From assembly GCF_026151205.1 (NCBI RefSeq), contig NC_087082.1, forward strand, positions 18,011,401-18,075,400: a stretch of 64,000 bases of DNA. Direction: 5' to 3'. Shown here in pieces: positions 29,515-40,505 of the stretch; position 1 is the stretch's first letter; each line of letters opens with the position of its first letter. The position numbers were made by a program, and so were the translations under genes. Origin of the DNA: Bolinopsis microptera (lineage: Eukaryota; Ctenophora; Tentaculata; Lobata; Bolinopsidae). The notes below the pieces were generated by a model. That model ran no database searches. It was given only the letters and a program-made list of their open reading frames with translations, and was not told the DNA's origin.

Positions 29515-30262
29515 ATCTTTATCCCGGTTGTTGCGACAAGTAAAAATGCTCTTATTAGGGAAAGGAGATTACTCGACGTTTCAATGTAACTACATCGTAT
29601 TCATGATCTCAAATTATTTGTTATATAGTAGTGTTGAAAGTATTAAAACAAGGTAATGTTATCGAGTTAGAGTTTTCTGCACTGTATCCAGGAGTAGGGG
29701 CTTGTCTGGTAGGGTGTCTAGGAAGTTTCCAAGAGATGTCTTGAAGCTTGTCAAAGTCCTTTGAGTATTGACAATTTCGGGGAGAACATTCCAGAGTCTT
29801 CCAGCTCTCACGGCGAATGAGTGGTCGTAGGTGGACTGTGGAGCGTGCACCAGCTGATGCTTTTTTTGTGAGAGAAGGGAGTATAACTTTAACTCCCAGT
29901 CTGGCATTCTCTCTGAACTGTACATCTAGGTCATTTGGACATATACCCTGGAGAACTTTCCACAGAATATGTATCATGGTGCAGCGTTCTCGGCGTCTTT
30001 GCAGTGATGTAAGTTTCAGTTCCTTCAGTCTATTCCAATAATCGGTGTCTCTGAGCCCTAGAATCCGTCTAGTGAACTGGCGTTGTATGATCTCGATAGA
30101 CTGGATATTATAGATCTTGTTTGGATTCCAAAGCGGGCAGCAGTACTCCACTCTGGACCTTATCAGGGATTTATAGAGCTGGAGCATTACAGGTGTTGTC
30201 CTGTCTTTGAATACTCCAAGAACCCAAGATGCCATCTGACGTCTTCTCAACTCGAAATCTTT
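29515..30262 (-). mobile_element. 3' end of a LINE (CR1/Jockey-like), 5'-truncated
   Basis: The minus-strand frame 30250-29621 contains VMLQLYKSLIRSRVEYCCPL followed by WNP, the conserved region C-terminal to the RT of CR1/L2/Jockey-type LINEs, then a degenerate tail in which a second frame (29925-29659) takes over after a frameshift. The 3' UTR continues to about 29515. No RT catalytic core is present. Confidence 0.8.
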
Positions 30263-31685
30263 CCTTCATAAGCCCGCTCATTGGATGTGAACTAGAGGCT
30301 TCGTTATTCGCCAGAACGAATCTAGGTTTATTACGCGCAAAAATTGTACACGCCGTATTTGTGATAATATGCTACAGGAAAAAGTTTGGATTTGGCGGGA
30401 AATTGATGATCCTTGCACACTCAATAATTCCAGAACATTCCAGGATTTAAGGCAGAGTTTTATAACATGTATGTTGGTCACAGTTATTTTTTTGCCGAAT
30501 GAAAGAAAATTGTAAGCAATAATTGCGCGAGCATAACACGCGCATTTCTGAGCCGCGCGTCATTGAGCAAAGATTTTTAAAATTTTAGCCTTTTCAAGCT
30601 TTAAAGTCAACCATAACTTGACTTCTGATGATAACTTTACTAAGTAATTAATACTATTGTAGAGGTAATCGTTTATACTTCAATTCAGTTAAAAATTCAG
30701 TCCGAAAGAAGGTAAATTTTGTCTCAAATCGCTACTAAAGAGAAAAATTCGGATTTGTGTATTTTTTGGACAACTTTCTGAGTCTTCAGCATTCTCTCTG
30801 GTATTGAACTGTTTGATTTCTCAGGTTTATACAACCTCCGGAAGTACAGAGAACAGAGCATGTGGAATCTCGATAGCCTCTTAAGAGGACGTAAAAGCAA
30901 CTCTGATCTTGGAGGCGGGAATTATCAAAGATTTCAACAATTCCAGGTCACGATTTTAAAACAGTAAGCCAAGTTTAGCAGTTTGAGATGCACTGGATTT
31001 CTCTCGTTACTGCACTCAAGTGTCAGATTTAATTTTACTGAAACTTAAGTCTCACCCGTATTATTAATTAGTTGCTTATATTAAAATCTGTTTCAGATGT
31101 CGAAGGTAATGGATAGCAGCGTCTAGAAATGCCCACTGTACAACTGAGAAGTGCTCCTTCGTTGCCCTCCTTCTCCAGACACTACATGTCAATAGACAAT
31201 ACTCCGAACAAAAAGTTTTAATATAAGTAACTGCTAAGGAGGGATTGTCGTTGAGAAAGGCATTTAAAAGACCAATCCAGAGCTTCATTTCACAGCAGAC
31301 CATCAAGTTTTACAACAGATAGAAACAGAATCCTTAGCAAACTGTGCCCAGCCCAAAACCTACCAAATCAGACTGATAAAAGCTGCTCATATCTGCTACA
31401 GCATCAATTAAAAATCAATGTTATAGCTGAATATAGCGACGACTCCGAACTAATCGATGAAGATGCGATGCTGGTCGCTTCTTGTATTAAAAATAATCTG
31501 AGACAAACAATGTAATTACTATAATATTGTAGCATAATGACGCTTTGCGTTTAGCTGCTTTCCAATTTCTAATTATGCATTTCATCCTATAGTACAACTT
31601 GTAATATGATTAACTAATCAATATTAACCTAACACTAGAGAAGCTTTTTGATGAAAATAGTAAACAACTTATTTCAGTTCAAACT
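30263..31685. other. Mostly non-coding; one exon-like stretch
   Basis: On the plus strand 30827-30946 has an acceptor-like TTTCTCAG, about 40 open codons (containing NLRKYREQSMWNLDSLLRG) and a GTCACG donor-like site. It may be an exon, but no family was recognised. The rest shows nothing clear. Confidence 0.3.
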
Positions 31686-31689
31686 AAAT

Positions 31690-31765
31690 TAAAGGTCAGA
31701 CCGGGATTCGAACCCTCAGCTAGCACGGTCAATCGCCCTCTTAGCCAACTAAGCTATCGTGGCGG
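31690..31765 (-). mobile_element. tRNA-like SINE head (or tRNA pseudogene)
   Basis: Read on the minus strand, an A box-like TAGCTTAGTTGGCTAAGAGG is followed about 35 bp later by a perfect B box GGTTCGAATCC. The acceptor-stem halves (GCCACGA and GGTCTGA) do not pair well and no CCA-type tRNA fold is convincing. A tRNA-derived SINE promoter or a decayed tRNA is more likely than a functional tRNA gene. Confidence 0.6.
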
Positions 31766-32535
31766 GGGCCGAAAATCAATATTAAATATCATATTCTCGT
31801 GCTCGCGCATTCCCTTCGCAAAGTTATTCTACGACGGTGTAAATTTTTAGCCATTTTGGGGCTATTGCGCGGCGCGGAAGCTTTAAACTGTCATAACTCT
31901 GTCCAGGAACATTCCCCAGAACTGATTAAACTTGTGATTTCCTAGTCAGAGGACGTACTTTACGAAAATATATGATTTGTCATACCTGCGTCCACACAGT
32001 GGAATCACAAATGGGTATAGTCGCGAACGCAAAGAAACCGCAGGGTTTTAGACCTCTTAATCAAGGCCAATCTCTCCCAACTAAATTAGGTTCGGTAGTT
32101 AAGTATGATTGGAAGGTTCTGACAAATTTTCAGCATGATTCAAGTTCAGGAACCGAAAATATGACAGAATAATACGACAAAAATCAACGAATTTCGTCAA
32201 ATTACGCGACTTTTACACCTAATTTTGCTCCAAAAGCCGCGCACCATCAAATATGGCACCTAGGCGAAACTCACTGATCATTCCAAAAAGGTATAATAAA
32301 TTTGGTACTGTGAAAATTCTCACAGTCTCTAGAAAACGATGGTACAAAAATTTTTAAAATCCGAGCAAGTTTATTTTTATCGTGCACCGCCTAATTTGCG
32401 CATACGGAGCAGCTTATATAACTTTTGCGCCATTTCACATTTTGTGTCTGATCTTGCTACACGTTGTATATACCTCTCTCGTGTACTCGAAGCGTGCACT
32501 CCAGCCGCGGTCTGCTTTCAGCGTGTGTCAAGTCT

Positions 32536-32662
32536 TGTAGGTTAATAACCTACCAGGACGCGCGCCGAGTTGGACTCGTTAATTGCAGACGGTTCGAGTT
32601 GGACTCGTTGACGGTCCTAATATTTGAAACAAATATTTTACGAGTATCACCCGTTAACAGTT
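32536..32662 (+). mobile_element. Interspersed palindrome-headed repeat, copy 3
   Basis: Starts GTAGGTTAATAACCTACC, then GGACGCGCGCCGAGTTGGAC, and ends TTTTACGAGTATCACCCGTT. It carries an internal duplication of the GAGTTGGACTCGTT block that is absent from copy 1. Confidence 0.7.
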
Positions 32663-33027
32663 AAGTCAAGTCTGAACTGAGAGTGGGGCGACATTCGCTT
32701 ACAATTTTGAAAAGAAAACATTTACTGCATGTCGCATGAGTGCATCTCAAATAGCCGAAAACAAAATCGACAAAAATGTATTATATCGCGCGTAACATCA
32801 ACTGGCAGCACAATAAACAATAAAATGACTAGCTCCTATTAGTATTACTATTAGTATTACGGTTATATAAAGCACAAGCTAGCTTTACCATGCCTAGCTT
32901 GAGCTGCACGGTTTATGGTTCTACTTCTAAAATGTGAATGCTCATGTTTCTCTTATATATATTATATACGTAGGCTAAATACTAATAGAAGCTAAGTAAA
33001 ACGAACACAAACTGCAAACAAAAGGAT

Positions 33028-33160
33028 TCAAGTTGGTTTCAACTGTCGAGGGCCCTTGATTTTATATTAGAAACATCTCAAAGTTCGATCGTGTACATTG
33101 CATTGTACATTGTATATTGTACATTGTACATTGTACAGTGATTTAGCACACTCGCATAAA
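33028..33160. repeat. Microsatellite-expanded repeat fragment
   Basis: GATTCAAGTTGGTTTCAACT at 33028 and TGATTTAGCACACTCG at 33139 also occur close together at 39028-39080. Here they are separated by a TTGTACATTG/TTGTATATTG array (33095-33137). Confidence 0.6.
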
Positions 33161-33599
33161 AACGTCGATTGCAATTCAAAACATGGCATGATAACCGAAA
33201 AATGTAATAAAAACGTGTCTGCTCCTTTATAATATTTATAAAACTTCGCAGAAACTTTTATGCTATACAACTATTATGGTTTATGAAACGTAACTACGTA
33301 ATAAGTAGCACTACGTTTTATTCCGCAAAAAACATTAAATTAACTTTGGAACAAACCCGGTAGTTTGGAACGGTACCATGTAAAACTGATAGCTACTGAA
33401 AATACGAATACTCCACATGCAACTGCAAGGCATTGAAAGTAATACCATTGTAAATGTGATCGAATTGTTGCAGCCAGAAATACTTAATATTGTGTAATGT
33501 GTGGTATCGTACTTTAAGAACCCGTTGGGCGTTGTTCTCTATACAATATATTATATGTAGTGCTAGAATTAAAATAGTTCAGACTCTTGGGACAAAATT

Positions 33600-33674
33600 A
33601 CTGGGCCGCGCTCAGCCTGTCATTCCGCCTAATCTCTATGTTTATGAACATAATAGCCTGAGGTCCCCAGGTAA
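33600..33674 (+). mobile_element. Third copy of the CCGCGCTCAGCCTGTCATTC block
   Basis: Closely similar to 16664-16745 (ACTGGGCCGCGCTCAGCCTG ... CTGAGGTCCCCAGGTA). It stands alone here, a few hundred bases upstream of a Penelope-like ORF. Confidence 0.6.
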
Positions 33675-34059
33675 GGGACAAAATTAATCTGAACAAAGAA
33701 TCATTGTTGGGATTGCATGCATATGATGCAGGTGAAGAGAACTTCAAAACAGATTGCATCTAAATACCTGGTGTCCGGCCCCGTGATTACAGTCAGAGTC
33801 AGATTCCATTTCCACACTTGCTCTGACGTCACTTTTTATACTGTTGCCGTACACGCCGAAGAAAAAGTTCGTTTGCTCCTCAGTTTGTTTACTAACTTCG
33901 TATCTGATCAATGTGAATTTATACCCGGTGTCAAAAAGGGTCTATATATCCAACGATATTCAGTTGCTTATTAAAACCTTGCAAAATCTAGAATTTGCCA
34001 CAATCAACGCACAACAGGATCTTTGAATATTTTAGATTATTAAACAGTTTCATTGATAA

Positions 34060-36432
34060 TTGATGATATCGTTAGATGTCAAAAATGATTTACTTCTCCT
34101 GGAGGATTACTGGATAGAGAAGCTTGGGACAGCATTCCCTCTTGGTCTTAATGACAAGAAGAAAGGAACGGGCAACATCTCCCAAGATCGGGTTATGAAT
34201 TATTTTAGTGGACAGATTGCTCGATACAAACGTGGCAGAGGGAATGGAAAGAAGAAAGTTCAGCCTAAGAAGTCTCTGGATACCATAGAGTCTGATATTA
34301 ACAGGCTGAAAGATAACATCTCTTCAGAACATTCCATATACAAAACATTAAAATGTTATAGCTTATCAGATTTAGACACTCTCTACTCTTTGAGTCAAAA
34401 TAATTCAGGATTGATTTACAACGTATGTTCCTCTTTCTGTTCAACATTTTCCCCCAAATACCATCAGAACAAATCTGAATCCAGTAATAGAGAATTTATA
34501 ATTGTTCCATTTAATTGCAAATTCATTGATAATCTTAACCTAAAATCTATTTTCTCTGACACTTCAGTCATTGATTTGCTTCCCATTTTGATTCAGTCTT
34601 TTACACCATTACAGATTTATTATGAGTATAATGATCCTATAAGTCTTTCTATTTGTAACTATGCTTCATTCTTAAAGAAACTTTCTATTTCTGATATTAA
34701 ATCTATTTTAGGTAGTCCATGCGATTGTCACTCCTCCCCTTTCAATTATCCTCCTCATGGACATGTAGTTACTGGTAATTTAGATATTGTTGATAATGTT
34801 GAACTTAGGGAAGTACTTTCCTACGGTTGTAAATACAGAATTCCCACATTTAAATCTCCAGATGAGATATATATGTCAGTTACCGAAGCTGTCGATAAAT
34901 TTATAAAATCAAAAAGTAGAAAGTACTGTCAAAAAGAAGTAAAGTTCAGCGATTGGAAGGAAAAAGTGTTATCAATAGTTTCCAATCGTATTGAATATTA
35001 CAAGAAAAACTTTCCTGAAACATTTGAAATAAAAGAAAACACACTGGAAAAAGATGATGTTAAAAGAAGTCTTAAAATGCTGAAAAGTAAATACATTATT
35101 TGTAGTATCGACAAAGCTTCTGGTAATTTTTCATTTATTTGTAAAAAGTTTTATGTAAAAATTCTTGTCAATGAAATGGGTTTTGATCCTAATACTCTAG
35201 AATGTATAGGTAATGATACATATAAACCCTGTAGCGAAGACGAGACTCATTATGTCAATAAAATATCTGAGAGTCTAAAGGAGAGATTTAATGTACAAGT
35301 TGAAGATAAAAACTTGCGACTAGCACGCATCTTCTGGAACCCTAAGCTTCATAAGAACCCTTACAAGGCGAGGTTCATTGCAGGTGCCCGTTTTTGCGTT
35401 ACGAAACAACTTAACGTCCAAGTTAACTGTTGTCTGAAACTTTTGAGGAAATACTTCAAGAAATACTGCGAGGCAATCTACAACAACAGCGGTATAAACA
35501 TGTTTTGGAGCATAGATTCCTCAAGTGAATTCCTTGAAGCTATCAAAAATAGCGATGTTTATAATATACAAGTATATGATTTTACTACTCTTTATACCAG
35601 ATTAGACTTGATTGAAGTAGAGAATATGATTAATGAAGTTGTTGATTTAATATTTTCAGACCGTAATAGATATATTTGTATTTCTAAAAGAGACAGTAAT
35701 ACATGTTTCTTTTCCAATAAAACCTATGATTGTCATGCATGCTTTAGTCAAGATGACCTAAAAGAGGCTGTTAAATTTATTATTTATAACACTTATGTCG
35801 TCTTCGGTGGGATTGTATTCATACAAACCAAGGGTATTCCTATGGGTGGAAATTCAAGTTCCCCTATAGCTGATCTCACTGTTGGCAAAAAGGAATTTAA
35901 TTATATGAAACGTTTACTTCAGGAAAAGAAAATGGGATTAGCAAAGATATTATCCAATAATAAACGATATGTTGACGATTTATCTATTATTAACTACCTT
36001 TACTTTCATAAATTGATTAAAGATATTTATCCTAATTCATTGGAGATGGAGCGAGCTGGTTCCAATAATAAAATCATTAACTACCTTGATTTAAATATTA
36101 ATATTTCCACAGAAGGACTAGAAATATCAGTGTATAACAAAACTGATGATTTTAATTTGCATGTTGTATCCCTTACATTTCCTCACAGTAACATCCCAAC
36201 CGAGGTTGGCTACAACGTTTTTTCAAGTCAAGTTCTTAGATATGGTAATGTTTGCACTAGATTGGATATCTTTACCTCCCATCTTCACAAAATATTCAAA
36301 ATTCTAATTGATAGAGGATATAGCCGTGATAGACTGATTAAAGGCATTAAACGTTGTCTGAGGAAATATGATAACGTTTTCAGGAAGTTCGGTATTCTAG
36401 ATGACCGTAACATTATTAAAGAACTCCCCTGA
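34060..36432 (+). CDS. Penelope-like retroelement protein, Naiad-like type (RT with N-terminal nuclease remnant)
   Basis: A 790-residue intact frame. Residues 17-31 (DYWIEKLGTAFPLGL) resemble the end of a GIY-YIG nuclease domain, which sits N-terminally in Naiad-type Penelope-like elements. Next come a Cys/His-rich stretch (CDCHSSPFNYPPHGHVVTG at 221-239), the RT block FWNPKLHKNPYKARFIAGA (425-443), VYDFTTLYTRL (505-515) with the first catalytic Asp, KGIPMGGNSSSPIADL (591-606) and YVDD at 637-640. No C-terminal GIY-YIG follows. Upstream sequence (33717-34026) has broken frames, so the 5' part of the nuclease appears lost or frameshifted. The start codon given is simply the first Met of the open frame. 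Its 3' flank (36433 to about 36715) has no repeats I could define. Confidence 0.85.
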   Translation: MMISLDVKNDLLLLEDYWIEKLGTAFPLGLNDKKKGTGNISQDRVMNYFSGQIARYKRGRGNGKKKVQPKKSLDTIESDINRLKDNISSEHSIYKTLKCYSLSDLDTLYSLSQNNSGLIYNVCSSFCSTFSPKYHQNKSESSNREFIIVPFNCKFIDNLNLKSIFSDTSVIDLLPILIQSFTPLQIYYEYNDPISLSICNYASFLKKLSISDIKSILGSPCDCHSSPFNYPPHGHVVTGNLDIVDNVELREVLSYGCKYRIPTFKSPDEIYMSVTEAVDKFIKSKSRKYCQKEVKFSDWKEKVLSIVSNRIEYYKKNFPETFEIKENTLEKDDVKRSLKMLKSKYIICSIDKASGNFSFICKKFYVKILVNEMGFDPNTLECIGNDTYKPCSEDETHYVNKISESLKERFNVQVEDKNLRLARIFWNPKLHKNPYKARFIAGARFCVTKQLNVQVNCCLKLLRKYFKKYCEAIYNNSGINMFWSIDSSSEFLEAIKNSDVYNIQVYDFTTLYTRLDLIEVENMINEVVDLIFSDRNRYICISKRDSNTCFFSNKTYDCHACFSQDDLKEAVKFIIYNTYVVFGGIVFIQTKGIPMGGNSSSPIADLTVGKKEFNYMKRLLQEKKMGLAKILSNNKRYVDDLSIINYLYFHKLIKDIYPNSLEMERAGSNNKIINYLDLNINISTEGLEISVYNKTDDFNLHVVSLTFPHSNIPTEVGYNVFSSQVLRYGNVCTRLDIFTSHLHKIFKILIDRGYSRDRLIKGIKRCLRKYDNVFRKFGILDDRNIIKELP

Positions 36433-37870
36433 TATCTTTTGATTTATTGAAACACGGGTACTAACTCTGCTAAACTGAACAAATTCTGAAACTTAGGTGA
36501 ATAAGTGTACAACGTGCTAAACCGAAGTTCAGACTGACCAGTGAAAATGGGCGAGCGTACCAAGTGTCATTTTAATTAGAAGTTTTAGTCAGTGATTTAT
36601 TATTGAAGCTTGTAATTACAATATCTAATGCTCCTATAAATACTTTAATTAATTGTTTGTCCCGTTATTCTTTTTCCTTCCTCTTTTCCTTGTCATCCCC
36701 TTTAGTTTTAAGATTCTTGCTATAAATGGCTACAGCTAACACTATTAATGCTAAGTACCAAACAACAAGTGGGAGGTGGATCGTTGGTACCATTAAATCG
36801 ATTTAACACCGCAATTCCAGTCGCAAGCCTGGGACCACTACTAGCATAGTCACAACATCTACAAAGCTGCCATATAGCCTGACTGACAATTTTCTCGACT
36901 GACTGACAATGTTTCTTCTTTTTCCCCATTTAGAATACAAAGATTAGTACATTTTAGCTTATGATTAATATTATATTTTTACCTATAGTTTACTTAGATG
37001 CAATACAATTAAAATAATGCTTTGGCAAAAGCAATAGTGCGTCTCATAGTAAATAAATCATTGGCAGCCAAAATTGAACGAGTTCGGATTAAAAAGACTG
37101 GTAGAGTCCGTAGGCCAACTTTAGTAACGGACCCACTATAAGTAACAATAACATAACGTTTTACAAAAAGCAAAAGAATCGAAAACTTTGGACAGCACGG
37201 GCTGCAACTTCATGTTTATCAAACTTTTCTTATCACCAGACCGGCCAGAACTAACAAAGTGTGTGTTACTCAAGATCAAGTCAATAACTTGTCAGAATTA
37301 TGGACTGAGGACTCCATGTTGTTTGTGTGTGTAGAAGAAATTTTAAACTGTTAATAACTAACTTTTCAGTTGGGCCAAGAGCTGTAATTGTATTGATAAG
37401 GGTTTAACTTTATTGTGTTTATCTTTAATGTTGATATCTGGGTACGTAGTTAATAGGTATAATTATAGGTATAATTATAGGGAACTGGTAATAATAATAT
37501 AACTGTAACTGGTAAAGTAGGTATTTATTTTTAGTTGCTTCTATTATTTTTTTTCTTAAAAGTAGCTGGAAATCCGGACGTGCGGGGGAGGGGTGGTTTT
37601 TGAAAATTCGGACAAACCCGGTCAGGGGGAGAGGGTGGTCTGAAAATCTGCGATTTTGGCGGACGTCGTAAGTAGATGGCCCCTAAGTGGTAAGCAGCAA
37701 TCAATACCTCACCGTGTCACTAACGGGTTATAATGATGGCTGGAACATTCCAACTATTCCAATACATTATTGGTTGCACTGACTTCCTAAACTAATATAG
37801 GACTACAATTACCGTAACTATTTGTACCACTATAGGACTACAACCGTAACTATTTGTACCACTATAGACA
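36433..37870. other. 3' flank of the Penelope-like element and intergenic DNA
   Basis: AT-rich. It includes short local duplications (AGGTATAATTAT twice at 37457-37479; ACTATTTGTACCACTATAG twice at 37818-37867). No gene is recognised. Confidence 0.4.
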
Positions 37871-37970
37871 NNNNNNNNNNNNNNNNNNNNNNNNNNNNNN
37901 NNNNNNNNNNNNNNNNNNNNNNNNNNNNNNNNNNNNNNNNNNNNNNNNNNNNNNNNNNNNNNNNNNNNNN
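37871..37970. other. Assembly gap (100 N)
   Basis: Exactly 100 N, gap of unknown true length. Confidence 0.95.
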
Positions 37971-38812
37971 AAACCAGAATTGATTGATTATTTCGGGATC
38001 AAAAGCTTTGAATGTTCACGTATTTGAATGACAGAAGAGAGAGAGGAAGGATTTTATGGAACGCGCAGAACGTTTTAAATTTTATAAAGTAATTTATGTC
38101 CAGTACTTTTATGCGCGCTGTTTTTATCCTAACACGAGGTATTGAAAGATGAAGGAGGAATGTTGTGACTTGTGAATTGTAATATTATGCAATATAATGA
38201 TTATTAACCATTTCTATCCTTAGCCTAGGATTCAAGTCCAAGTTATAACAAGTGTATCAATTCTCTGAAGAACTCACGAATTATAGATAGAATATCAAAT
38301 CATAACAATAACTAATATAAACTTAAAGTACTGAGTATATCAGGATTCCTATCGCAAAGTTATACTGGGGAACCTAGACTGGGAGTTGAGGAGGTAACTG
38401 TTAGGTTTGAAAAGCTGTCAGATGGCTGCCAAGTCTAAACGTGAATATTCAGTTTATATTTTTGAAACTTTTTCTGTACTATTTGTTTATTTCTCGAGTT
38501 CTCTGTTGAAAGCCTTTTTGTCTATTATATCAGGTTATTGGTCATAAGTCGATGAAAATTTCCCCCGAAAGGCTGACACAGACCTCATTTTAAAACGATC
38601 TCTTGATTAAAGGTTTAAAGTCCTCGATACTATTTGAACCTACACTTACTTACCACTCAATTCTCACTATTTTCTAACGTTAAATAAAATTATTATCAAT
38701 AATTTGTAAGGATTCGTATCAGGGGTGAGATATTAGTGAAGCACCAGTAACTCTTAGATAAAGTAACTAATAGTAATATCTCACCTGAAGCACAGATTTT
38801 TCGAATCTAGCA

Positions 38813-38983
38813 ATGTCAGAGCGGGGTTCAGGTTTAGGGGACGTTTCTCCGGTGAACATTGAACATGGCCAGTTTCAATTTCTTATGTCGATAGGGGAGG
38901 ACGGTGGAGACTTGGAGCCTGTACACTGTACAGAGACTCCAATATCACCTCAGGGGAGAATTTTAACCCTATTAAGCTATTAG
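38813..38983 (+). other. Small open frame of 56 codons
   Basis: ATG at 38813 to TAG at 38981-38983. It encodes an acidic peptide (contains LGDVSPVNIEHGQFQFLMSI and GEDGGDLEPVHC). An acceptor-like CACCTCAG lies near its end, and GC is higher than in the surroundings. It could be a first exon or an element fragment. No family was recognised. Confidence 0.3.
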
Positions 38984-39027
38984 TATTATGTCATGGGGGT
39001 GATTCGGAATTGAATCAGCGTCCGAAA

Positions 39028-39080
39028 ATACATCGATTCAAGTAGGTTTCAACTGTCTTTTAGAGTGATTTAGCACACTC
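39028..39080. repeat. Repeat fragment shared with 33028-33160
   Basis: GATTCAAGTAGGTTTCAACT followed by TGATTTAGCACACTCG. It is the unexpanded form of the copy at 33028. Confidence 0.55.
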
Positions 39081-39262
39081 GGTTTATTTTATTTACCAGA
39101 AAAATAACAACTTTTTGTTAATTAATATTAGAAGTTTAATCAAATAGTACAGTAAAACTTAAAATTGTAATTTACAAAACTTTCAGCTGAAAACGCACAA
39201 AACAAAAAATAAAACAGAAAACATGGTTTTAGCGCAGTTTACATGTTTTAATTTTACAAAAT

Positions 39263-39353
39263 TGTAAGTTTATAACCAACCAAGACGCGCACCGAGTTGG
39301 ACTTGTCGACGGTCTTTGAAAAAACATTTTACGATTATATCAGTGGTTAAATA
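39263..39353 (+). mobile_element. Interspersed palindrome-headed repeat, copy 4 (diverged)
   Basis: ACCAACCAAGACGCGCACCG followed by AGTTGGACTTGTCGACGGTC and TTTTACGATTATATCAGTGG. The same block order as the other three copies but more mutated, so it is an older insertion. Confidence 0.6.
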
Positions 39354-39797
39354 AAAAAAAGTACAGTTCTGACTTCTGTCTGTTAAACCAATCTGAATCA
39401 CAAATAAAAAATAATTTGCCATCATAACATTAACACATATAATAACACTAACAGGATTAATTCATTTTCAAAAAATTGTACCACTACCTCAACCTGACTA
39501 CCAGTACCAGGGTGACGACTAATGTTAGATTGCAATTGTTTTGATTACCTCAGGCTTTTGTGTTCATGAGCTGCACAGGACCAATTGAATATAAGGATAA
39601 TGGCAAGCTGAGCGCTTGTATCACGTTGCGACCCCCACTGCCCACGGTCGTTTCACTATCGTTCTGACGATACAGGGGGATCGGGAGCCGCGCACAACGT
39701 ATGACAACTGAGCGCCGCTCAATATTGTTTTGAGAGTTTTATGATAAAATAAAAACTACCTCAAGAATAAAATTAGCTCCAACATTAAAACAAGAAT

Positions 39798-40140
39798 AAA
39801 AATATGATCTATGATTTGAACCTTGCAGTTGCAAGTTGCAATCCCAGTTTATGTTTCACAGAGTCAATGCTCAAGGGTAAATTTGTTCAATGACTCTCAG
39901 ACAAGGACTAAGATCAATCTTAGTGTGATATGAGCCAGTAGATGTGTTGCAGATCACTTCCTTCGCGTTTTCGTTCATTAAGACAAGGTCTTCGTTAATG
40001 CACGTGACAACATATTTGTAGTCGTCGGATTCAGCAATTTCAACCTGAAAATAATATCCTTGACTCACTGAGTGTGGATAGAAAATGGACTAATCTGTAA
40101 GTCAAAGTGTAATCAATTCGAGAAGAAGAACATATTTATA
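39798..40140. repeat. 343-bp direct repeat flanking the Penelope-like insertion, left copy
   Basis: Near-identical to 43502-43844 (offset 3,704 bp). It contains a second copy of the terminal exon of the Ig gene with its acceptor and stop. The copies differ at AGAAGAAGAA versus AGAAGATTAA near the right edge. Confidence 0.9.
39871..40044 (-). pseudogene. Duplicated terminal exon of the Ig gene
   Basis: A 58-codon copy (VEIAESDDYKYVVTCINED ... CLRVIEQIYP, stop) of exon 43748-43575, preceded by an intact TTTTCAG acceptor. It lies on the far side of the Penelope-like insertion from the gene. The frame is unbroken, so it could still be spliced as an alternative last exon, but the nearer copy would be expected to be used. 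It is called a pseudo-exon because it has no body of its own. Confidence 0.75.
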
Positions 40141-40505
40141 GTTCTTTTATTCAAATTTCTGATTGTTTCTGAATAGACTCAGTGAAGACAAATTCTAATG
40201 GAAATAAATAGCTGAATAACGTATTGACATTTCTACGTCATACTCATATTCTGAAATAGTATTAATTCAATTATAACGATCAATATTCACATTAAAAATT
40301 TGACGACGAAATTTATTTCAAACAAAATATATAACTGTAAAATAGTTATCAACCGTAAATAGTTTTTAACGAAATCGGAGCAAATATGAACATAAAACTG
40401 ACAAAATTGGGCTCATCTGAAAATTAACGAATAGCGTGACGTTATACAGGAGATAAAAGATTAAAAGAGATAAAAGAATTAAACGAGAATATTACTATTT
40501 ACACG

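Noticed and set aside
31690-31765. Functional tRNA gene
   Set aside because: A and B boxes are present, but the acceptor and T-stem pairings are poor, so it was listed as a tRNA-like SINE head.
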